Shown here: positions 5,524 through 13,312 of the stretch, in pieces
Layout: each line of letters begins with the position of its first letter
Numbering within the stretch: position 1 is the first letter of the stretch
Source of the DNA: JAVBNC01 sp031551765
Lineage (GTDB): Bacteria > Desulfobacterota > Desulfovibrionia > Desulfovibrionales > Desulfovibrionaceae
Assembly: GCA_031551765.1 (NCBI GenBank)
Contig: JAVBNC010000079.1
Coordinates: 1 to 13,312 of the forward strand
DNA length: 13,312 nt
Direction: 5' to 3'
The notes under the pieces: model-generated
Database searches by the model: none
What the model saw: the letters and a program-made list of their open reading frames with translations, nothing else
What the model was told of the DNA's origin: nothing
Program-made: the position numbers and the translations under genes

Positions 5524-8019
5524 ATGAAATACGATCCGCAGGCCATTGAGATCAAGTGGCAGAAAATATGGGAAGACGGCGGCCATTTCCACTGCGACAT
5601 CAGCAAGGACAAGCCGAAGTACTACTGCCTGGAGATGTTCCCCTACCCTTCGGGCAACATCCATATGGGCCACGTGCGCAACTCTTCCATCGGCGACGTG
5701 GTGGCCCGCTTCAAGCGCATGCAGGGCTACGCCGTGCTGCACCCCATGGGCTGGGACGCGTTCGGCCTGCCCGCGGAAAACGCGGCCATCAAGAACAACA
5801 CCCACCCCGCCAAGTGGACGTACGCCAATATCGAGAACATGAAGACCCAGCTCAAGCGGCTGGGCTATTCCTATGACTGGCGGCGGGAACTGGCCACTTG
5901 CGACGCCAGCTACTACCGCTGGGAGCAGCTGTTTTTCCTGCGCTTTCTGGCGCGGGATCTCGTCTACCGCAAAAAAGCCGCCCAGAACTGGTGCCCGGAA
6001 TGCCACACCGTGCTCGCCAACGAGCAGGTCATAGAAGGCCAGTGCTGGCGCTGCGATTCCATGGTGGAGCAGAAAGAACTGACCCAGTGGTTCGTGCGCA
6101 TCACGGCCTATGCGGAAGAGCTGCTGGCCGACCTGGAAAAGCTGACGGACGGCTGGCCCGACCGCGTGCTGACCATGCAGCGCAACTGGCTGGGCAAGTC
6201 CATAGGCGCGGAAATCCAGTTCCCGCTGGAAGGGTCGGACGAGCGCATCAGCGTGTTCAGCACCCGGCAGGACACCGTCCACGGCGCCACGTTCATGAGC
6301 CTTGCGGCCGAACATCCTCTGGTGGAAAAGCTTATCGCGGGCAAGCCGGAAGCGGCCGCCGTGCGCGCCTTTGTGGAAAAACTCAAGCACATGGATAAAG
6401 CGCAGCGCACCGGCGAACACGCGGAAAAAGAAGGCGTGTTCACCGGCGCATACTGCGTGAACCCCTTCACCAAGCAGCGCATGCCCATCTGGGTGGCCAA
6501 CTTCGTGCTGGCGGAATACGGCACCGGCGCGGTCATGGCCGTGCCCGCCCACGACGAGCGCGACTTCGCCTTTGCGCAAAAGTATAAATTGCCCATCAAG
6601 ACGGTCATCTCCCCGGACGGCGACCAGGACTACGACGTGCTCTCGCAGGGAGCGGCCTATACCGAATCCGGCAGCATGGTCAATTCCGGCGAATTTTCCG
6701 GCCTGGACAACGAAGACGGCAAGCTGCGCATCGCGGACTGGCTGGAAGAGCACAATCTCGGCAAACGCACGGTGAACTGGCGGCTGCGGGACTGGAACAT
6801 ATCCCGCCAGCGCTACTGGGGCGCGCCCATTCCCGTGGTCTACTGCGATACCTGCGGCATTGTGCCGGAAAAGGAAGAGAACCTGCCCGTGGTGCTGCCG
6901 CTGGACCTGCGCACCCACGAAGACGGCCGCTCCCCCCTGCCGGACGCGCCGGAATTTTACGCGTGCGCCTGCCCGGTCTGCGGCCAAAAGGCCCGGCGCG
7001 AAACCGACACCATGGACACCTTTGTGGAGTCTTCCTGGTATTTCGCCCGCTACACGGACGCCAAGAACGACAAGGCCGCGTTCACGCCGGAAGCGCTCAA
7101 GTACTGGCTGCCCGTGGATCAGTACATAGGCGGGGTGGAACACGCCATTCTGCACCTGTTGTACTCGCGCTTCTTTGTCAAAGCCCTGCGCGACTGCGGC
7201 TTCATGAATCTGGACGAGCCCTTTGCCAACCTGCTCACCCAGGGCATGGTGCTCATGGACGGCTCCAAAATGTCCAAGTCCAAGGGCAACACCGTGGACC
7301 CCTCGGTCATGATTTCCAAGTACGGCGCGGACACCGTGCGTCTGTTCTGCCTGTTCGCCGCGCCGCCGGAACGGGATTTCGACTGGACCGAATCCGGCAT
7401 TGAAGGCTCCTACCGCTTTGTGGGCCGCATCTGGCGCCTGGCGGAAGAGCTGCTGGGCGCGGTGCCCCCCATGCGGGCCTGCTCCGCCACGGCGGCGGAC
7501 GCGCAAAGCCCGCTGGCCCGGGAAGTGCGGCTCAAGGAACACGCCACGGTCAAAAAAGCCTCCGCCGACATTGCGGGGCGCTTCCAGTTCAACACGGCCA
7601 TCGCCTCGGTCATGGAACTGATCAACGCGCTGTACCTGGCCAAGGACGAACTGCTGAACACGGACGCGGGCAAGCGGGTGCTTTCCTCCGCGTTCGCCAC
7701 GGCCCTGACCCTGCTGTCCCCGGTCACGCCGCACCTGTGCGAAGAGCTTTGGGAAGTTTTCGGCATGAAAGGCCAGCTCCTGGACGAGCCCTGGCCCGTG
7801 CACCAGGAAGAAGCCCTGGCGCGCGACGAGCTTACCGTGGTGGTGCAGGTCAACGGCAAGCTGCGCGGCAAGATCGCCGTGCCCGCGGACGCGCGCAAGG
7901 AAGCCGTGCAAAAGGCGGCCCTGGAAGAGCCCAACGTGGCCAAGCACCTGCAGGGCGTCACCGTGCGCAACGTGGTAGTGGTGCCGGGCAAGCTCGTGAA
8001 CATTGTGGTCAGTAATTAA
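5524..8019 (+). CDS. leuS: Leucyl-tRNA synthetase
   Basis: An 831-residue class I synthetase charging tRNA-Leu. Rossmann-fold signatures are intact: YPSGNIHMGH with HMGH at 47-50 and KMSKS at 582-586. A zinc module CPEC...CWRC uses C157, C160, C174 and C177. The CP1 editing domain keeps its threonine-rich loop as STRQDTVHGATF; the discriminating TR..T residues remain although the usual first threonine is serine. A second CDTC...CPVC cluster precedes TMDTFVESSWYFARY. The C-terminal tRNA-binding part ends with VNGKLRGKIAVPADA. The ATG at 5524 is preferred; a TTG at 5515 is only three bases from AAAGGA (5506-5511) and would add three residues. lptE begins nine bases after the stop, so this is the head of a leuS-lptE-holA operon. 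Confidence 0.98.
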   Translation: MKYDPQAIEIKWQKIWEDGGHFHCDISKDKPKYYCLEMFPYPSGNIHMGHVRNSSIGDVVARFKRMQGYAVLHPMGWDAFGLPAENAAIKNNTHPAKWTYANIENMKTQLKRLGYSYDWRRELATCDASYYRWEQLFFLRFLARDLVYRKKAAQNWCPECHTVLANEQVIEGQCWRCDSMVEQKELTQWFVRITAYAEELLADLEKLTDGWPDRVLTMQRNWLGKSIGAEIQFPLEGSDERISVFSTRQDTVHGATFMSLAAEHPLVEKLIAGKPEAAAVRAFVEKLKHMDKAQRTGEHAEKEGVFTGAYCVNPFTKQRMPIWVANFVLAEYGTGAVMAVPAHDERDFAFAQKYKLPIKTVISPDGDQDYDVLSQGAAYTESGSMVNSGEFSGLDNEDGKLRIADWLEEHNLGKRTVNWRLRDWNISRQRYWGAPIPVVYCDTCGIVPEKEENLPVVLPLDLRTHEDGRSPLPDAPEFYACACPVCGQKARRETDTMDTFVESSWYFARYTDAKNDKAAFTPEALKYWLPVDQYIGGVEHAILHLLYSRFFVKALRDCGFMNLDEPFANLLTQGMVLMDGSKMSKSKGNTVDPSVMISKYGADTVRLFCLFAAPPERDFDWTESGIEGSYRFVGRIWRLAEELLGAVPPMRACSATAADAQSPLAREVRLKEHATVKKASADIAGRFQFNTAIASVMELINALYLAKDELLNTDAGKRVLSSAFATALTLLSPVTPHLCEELWEVFGMKGQLLDEPWPVHQEEALARDELTVVVQVNGKLRGKIAVPADARKEAVQKAALEEPNVAKHLQGVTVRNVVVVPGKLVNIVVSN

Positions 8020-8028
8020 GGAATACGC

Positions 8029-8583
8029 ATGGCAGGTTCCACCGCAGCGCTTCGCTCTCGCCGTCTGTTCCACGCCGCGTTTCTCGCCGCGCTCGCGCTC
8101 TGCGCGGCCCTGCTGCTGGCGGGGTGCGGCTACCACCTGGGCGCGGACAGTCCCACGGTGCTCAACAAAAACGGCACCTTCACGGGGAGCCTGCCCACGC
8201 TGAAAATCAAGGAAGTGGACAACCCCACCCTCTACCCCTGGCTCAACTACATGCTGCGCGGCAGCCTGCGTGACGAGGTGGGCGCGCGCCAGGTGGCCAA
8301 GTGGGTGGATTCCGGCCGGGCGGACTACGAGATCAGCGTCAAGGTGGACCACTACACCTACCGTTCCTGGACTTACGACCGGGACGACGTGCCCCTGCTG
8401 TACGACGCCAACATCACCCTGAACGCCACCGTATACCGGGGCAACACCAACGAGGTGGTCTGGCGTTCCGGCATGATGGGGTACACGCAGCGCTATGAAA
8501 AGGTCGCGGAAAAAGTCGCGGCCGCGGACATTGTGCAGAACCTCATCCGCCAGCTTGTGGACAGGATGCGCCAGGAATTCTAA
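8029..8583 (+). CDS. lptE: LPS-assembly lipoprotein LptE
   Basis: A 184-residue predicted outer-membrane lipoprotein. It has a basic N terminus (RSRR), a hydrophobic stretch (about 14-31) and a lipobox LLLAGC with the lipidated cysteine at C33. It continues GCGYHLG, the typical start of mature LptE/RlpB. LptE plugs the LptD barrel and helps insert LPS into the outer leaflet. The C-terminal half has the family pattern of alternating strands (YEISVKVDHYTYRSWTYDRD, ITLNATVYRG, EVVWRSGMM) and a final amphipathic helix. Sequence conservation of LptE is low, so the call rests on lipobox, length, GYHL and position between leuS and holA, the same order as in E. coli. AAGGA (8018-8022) overlaps the leuS stop and suggests coupled translation. 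Confidence 0.88.
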   Translation: MAGSTAALRSRRLFHAAFLAALALCAALLLAGCGYHLGADSPTVLNKNGTFTGSLPTLKIKEVDNPTLYPWLNYMLRGSLRDEVGARQVAKWVDSGRADYEISVKVDHYTYRSWTYDRDDVPLLYDANITLNATVYRGNTNEVVWRSGMMGYTQRYEKVAEKVAAADIVQNLIRQLVDRMRQEF

Positions 8584-8595
8584 AGGCGGCTTCCC

Positions 8596-9603
8596 ATGAC
8601 CCGGCCCGGCTTCACCATCTGCCTCTGCCCGGACGGCAGGCTCATGCGCGACCAGGTGGACGCGCTCATTGTGGCGTATCCGCCCGTCCCGGCGGAAGCG
8701 GGACTCGGCCCCGTCACCGAACAAAGCTGGGAACGCCACGCTTTCTGGGGCGACGACCCCCTGCCTCCGGCTTTTTGGGAAGCCCTGACCCTGGGCGGGC
8801 TGTTCAGCACCCCCAAGGCCCTTATTGTCCACAACGCCCAGAACCTGCCCCTGGAAACCTGGAAACGCCTTTCCGCCGCCCTGGCACAGGCCCGGGACCA
8901 CGCCTGGCCCCTGTTCTGCCTGAGGGTGGATTTCGAGCGCGGCAAACCCAAGCTCGCGGCTCATGTAGCCAAGCTCCCCTGCTTCGCTTTCGCGGAAAAA
9001 AAAGGCTGGCTGTGGTCGTCCCCGGGCCTGGACGCGCGCGGCCAGGCCGCTTTCGTGCGCGCGGAGGCGAAACGCCTTGCCCTTTCGCTCCCCCCGGCCA
9101 CGCTGGAAACCCTGTGCCGCCGCCTGCCCCTGGACGCCGCGTCCATAGGCACGGAAATGGCCAAGCTGGCCCTGGCCGCCGGACCGGACGGCGCCCTGCC
9201 CCCTTCCGCCCTGGATCTGGTGGAACACGAGCCGGACCTGGATATTTTCGCCCTGCTGCGCGTGCTGCAAAGCGGGCAGAACCCGGCCGCGGCCTGGCGG
9301 CAGATTCTGGTCTCGCAGCAGGGTTCGGACAGCCTGACCTTTTCCTTTCTGGCCATGCTCTCGCGGGAAGCCCGCCAGCTCTGGCAACTGCTGGCCCAGG
9401 AGCCGGTGCGCCTTCCCCCCCAGGTGCTGGCGGCCAAAGAAAACCTCGCGCGCACGCTGGGCCACAGGGGCATTGCCCGTATCTGGCGCCTGGCCCTGGA
9501 AGCTGATAAGGGCGTGAAAAGCGGCGAAAGAAACCCGGACCAGGCCCTGGAACGCCTTATCGCCGACCTGTTCGTGCTGTTCGCGCCGCAAAGGCAACGC
9601 TAA
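8596..9603 (+). CDS. holA: DNA polymerase III subunit delta
   Basis: A 335-residue protein matching the delta subunit of the clamp loader, which opens the beta sliding clamp. The length is typical, and the layout is an N-terminal AAA+-like domain (FSTPKALIVHNAQNLP, then LFCLRVDFERGKPKLAAHVAK near 115) without an intact Walker A, as usual for delta. The domain II region includes LETLCRRLPLDAASIGTEMAKLAL, the best-preserved delta motif, followed by the helical collar SFLAMLSREARQLWQLLAQ and HRGIARIWRLALEADKGVKSG. The family diverges strongly, so context matters: leuS-lptE-holA is a widely conserved order. Twelve bases separate it from lptE, with AAAGG (8582-8586) ahead of the ATG. A 95-nt gap to radC follows. 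Confidence 0.85.
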   Translation: MTRPGFTICLCPDGRLMRDQVDALIVAYPPVPAEAGLGPVTEQSWERHAFWGDDPLPPAFWEALTLGGLFSTPKALIVHNAQNLPLETWKRLSAALAQARDHAWPLFCLRVDFERGKPKLAAHVAKLPCFAFAEKKGWLWSSPGLDARGQAAFVRAEAKRLALSLPPATLETLCRRLPLDAASIGTEMAKLALAAGPDGALPPSALDLVEHEPDLDIFALLRVLQSGQNPAAAWRQILVSQQGSDSLTFSFLAMLSREARQLWQLLAQEPVRLPPQVLAAKENLARTLGHRGIARIWRLALEADKGVKSGERNPDQALERLIADLFVLFAPQRQR

Positions 9604-9698
9604 ACCCGGCGGCGGGCGCTTGTCTCACCTTCCAGCAGGAACTGTCTCCGCGTCGAAAACGCTCCCGAGGCTTGCTTCAACGTAACCATTACTTATCT

Positions 9699-10385
9699 AT
9701 GCAAAAACGTACCGACGGTCACAGGGAACGGCTGCGCGCACGCTTAAACGCGGACCCCGCCGCGCTGCCGGATTACGAGGTGCTGGAACTGCTCCTCGGC
9801 TACGTGCTGGTCCGCAAGGACACCAAGCCGCTGGCCAAGGAGCTTTTGGCGCGCTTTCAATCCCTGCGCGGCTTTCTGGACGCGCGGGACACGGAACTGG
9901 AAAATATTCCCGGTTTCGGCCCCGGCTTGCGAACCTTCCGTGTGCTGCTGCGCGAACTTTTGGCCCGCCATACGGCCGCGCCCGTCCTGCGGCGTGAAGT
10001 GATGGCCTCGCCGGAAGTGGTGGCGGCCATGGCCCAAAACCGCCTGGCCGGTAACGCGCACGAGGAAATATGGGTGGCGTACCTGGATACCCGCAACCGG
10101 CTGCTGGCCTGGGAACGGGCTTCATCCGGCAGCCTGGAGACGGTGTCCCTGCACCCCCGGGACGTGGTGCGCCGGGCTTTGACCCTTAAAGCCACCGGCA
10201 TCATACTGGTCCACAACCACCCCGGCGGCAGCGCGCAGCCCTCCGGTCCGGACCTGCAGCTTACGGAAAAGGTGGCGGAGGCGGCGAAAACCATGAGCAT
10301 CCGCCTGGTCGATCACATTATCGTCACGGACAACGCCTGCCACAGCATGACCCAAGAAGGGCTGCTCATCGTGCATACCCCGTGA
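9699..10385 (+). CDS. radC: RadC family JAB/JAMM protein
   Basis: A 228-residue RadC-family (UPF0758) protein. An N-terminal helix-hairpin-helix-like part (about 66-82, ELENIPGFGPGLRTFRV) precedes a JAMM-type metalloprotease-like domain. HNHPGG provides H172 and H174, and the PSGPD segment provides D185; the motif is complete, so metal binding is plausible. The biochemical role of RadC proteins is unsettled: a link to DNA repair was proposed but E. coli radC phenotypes were later attributed to another locus. The ATG at 9699 gives the usual MQKRTDGHRERLR start but has no clear ribosome binding site; an in-frame TTG at 9672 with GAGG two bases upstream is a weaker alternative. The upstream gap 9604-9698 shows no convincing promoter. 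Confidence 0.92.
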   Translation: MQKRTDGHRERLRARLNADPAALPDYEVLELLLGYVLVRKDTKPLAKELLARFQSLRGFLDARDTELENIPGFGPGLRTFRVLLRELLARHTAAPVLRREVMASPEVVAAMAQNRLAGNAHEEIWVAYLDTRNRLLAWERASSGSLETVSLHPRDVVRRALTLKATGIILVHNHPGGSAQPSGPDLQLTEKVAEAAKTMSIRLVDHIIVTDNACHSMTQEGLLIVHTP

Positions 10386-10409
10386 CAATTTGCCGAGTTA
10401 TGCTATAAA
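10382..10409 (+). promoter_or_regulatory. Candidate sigma70 promoter for lon
   Basis: GTGACA (10382-10387) and TATAAA (10404-10409) are separated by 16 bp. A TG at 10401-10402 places an extended -10 just upstream. It overlaps the radC stop codon and would leave a leader of roughly 125 nt before lon. No terminator lies between radC and lon, so readthrough from radC is also possible. Confidence 0.5.
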
Positions 10410-10465
10410 GAAGGAAAAATCATAGCTGGAAGCGGCAGTCTGTGCCAACAAAGCATAGGAACAGG

Positions 10466-10500
10466 CCCTTGAACTTTTCGCTACGGTGATTACTCATATA
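10466..10500 (+). promoter_or_regulatory. Possible heat-shock-type promoter for lon
   Basis: CCCTTGAAC (10466-10474) resembles a sigma32 -35 box, and CTCATATA (10493-10500) resembles its CCCCATNT -10 box. The spacing is a little long compared with the E. coli consensus. lon is a heat-shock gene in E. coli, which makes the match worth noting. This is inference from pattern only. Confidence 0.3.
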
Positions 10501-10531
10501 CCTCCCGCTTGATTTTTCACGGAATACGACT

Positions 10532-10537
10532 GAGGTG
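10532..10537 (+). promoter_or_regulatory. Ribosome binding site fixing the lon start
   Basis: GAGGTG lies four bases before the ATG at 10542. It favours this start over an in-frame TTG at 10509 that would add 11 residues with no ribosome binding site. Confidence 0.65.
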
Positions 10538-10541
10538 CGCC

Positions 10542-13063
<2,522 letters not shown>

Positions 13064-13079
<16 letters not shown>

Positions 13080-13144
13080 GAGTGAAAGCAGGGCTCCGCC
13101 CTCTGCACCCGCCAAGGGCTAGCGCCCCTGGCCCCCTTTCAGGG
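13064..13144 (+). repeat. R1 repeat, copy C (short form, overlapping the lon stop)
   Basis: The head TGTCGAAGCCATC is identical to copy A and lies inside the lon reading frame, where TAA (13077-13079) replaces the CAA of copy A. The central hairpins of A and B, about 75 bp, are missing. The outer stem survives as GCAGGGC/GCCCTCTGC (13088-13094/13098-13106, CT bulge). The second hairpin survives as CCAAGGGC/GCCCCTGG (13112-13119/13124-13131, one mismatch). The tail CCCTTTCAGGG also matches. Sequence has drifted but the two-hairpin plan remains. Confidence 0.85.
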
Positions 13145-13206
13145 TGAATAAAAAGTCTCCGTCAAAGCGATACTGTTGCTTTGGCGGAGACTTTTTATTC
13201 ACCCTG
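13140..13206. terminator. Strong, probably bidirectional terminator after lon
   Basis: Bases 13140-13169 pair with 13177-13206, giving a 30-bp stem with only two G-U wobbles and a seven-base loop. The core GTCTCCG/CGGAGAC is flanked by AAAAA on the left (13150-13154) and TTTTT on the right (13192-13196), so an intrinsic terminator is available in either direction. It lies 60 bases past the lon stop. Its left foot overlaps the CAGGG tail of R1 copy C. Confidence 0.88.
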
Positions 13207-13211
13207 GTAAC

Positions 13212-13288
13212 GTTCTTTGGAAAAGGGGAGGAGGTCCGGAGGAGGGGGGAAACCTTTCTTGCAAGAAATGTTTTAACCCACCTCCCGG
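13212..13288 (+). repeat. R2 repeat, copy C
   Basis: GTTCTTTGG (13212-13220), GGTCCGG (13233-13239), AACCTTTC (13251-13258) and CAAGAAA (13262-13268) occur at exactly the same spacing as in the copy before nusB. TTTCTTGCAAGAAA (13255-13268) is a perfect palindrome. The outer stem is more decayed here than at 4716-4766, with several mismatches and a two-base length change in the right arm. CCCGG (13284-13288) marks its end. Confidence 0.7.
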
Positions 13289-13299
13289 CGTCACGACAA

Positions 13300-13310
13300 C
13301 CCCCCCCCCC
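13300..13310. other. Run of eleven cytosines
   Basis: An 11-base C homopolymer lies two bases from the window end. Such tracts are prone to slippage in the cell and to length errors in sequencing or assembly. No gene spanning it is visible in the window, so whether it affects a downstream gene cannot be told. Confidence 0.8.
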
Positions 13311-13312
13311 AC

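Noticed and set aside
5479..9597. A 1372-codon open frame on the minus strand opposite leuS-lptE-holA
   Set aside because: It is exactly codon-aligned to three well-recognised sense genes and arises from their lack of TTA, CTA and TCA codons. Its translation is Gly/His/Arg/Gln-rich with no recognisable domain.
9672..9698. Promoter TTGCTT...TTATCT directly before radC
   Set aside because: The spacer is only 15 bp and the -10 would touch the ATG, implying transcription starting inside the gene.

Overview
The window is about 13.3 kb of GC-rich bacterial chromosome. It carries eleven intact protein genes, all on the + strand, in the order comEB, ribD, ribE, ribBA, ribH, nusB, leuS, lptE, holA, radC, lon. 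GC-rich codon use, the comEB-rib-nusB block and the leuS-lptE-holA block fit a sulfate-reducing Desulfovibrionaceae-type organism. The genus is inference from protein flavour and gene order. An lptE gene means an outer membrane with LPS, so the cell is Gram-negative.

Region by region: 1-201 is a leader with a nested palindromic element ahead of comEB. Positions 202-4457 hold a dCMP deaminase and a complete riboflavin pathway: RibD and RibBA make the two branch intermediates, RibH (lumazine synthase) joins them, and RibE (riboflavin synthase) finishes. ribBA and ribH are separated by a 127-nt palindromic element. Positions 4458-4795 (338 nt) hold no gene but two repeats and hairpins. nusB (4796-5263) follows, then another repeat. 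Positions 5524-9603 are a tight leuS-lptE-holA operon joining leucyl-tRNA synthetase, an LPS-export lipoprotein and the replication clamp-loader delta subunit. radC and a full-length lon follow; lon has its own candidate promoter region. The window ends in a strong terminator-like hairpin, a further repeat and a C homopolymer.

The genes are ordinary housekeeping genes. The unusual material lies between them. A ~155-bp multi-hairpin repeat (here called R1) occurs as a nearly identical inverted pair flanking nusB, and a third, internally deleted copy runs through the end of lon and contains its stop codon. A second repeat (R2, centred on an AACCTTTC...CAAGAAA hairpin) follows R1 at two of the three sites. 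Two further complex palindromes sit before comEB and between ribBA and ribH. No tRNA, rRNA, CRISPR array, transposase or defence gene was seen, and no FMN riboswitch was found in the rib leaders.
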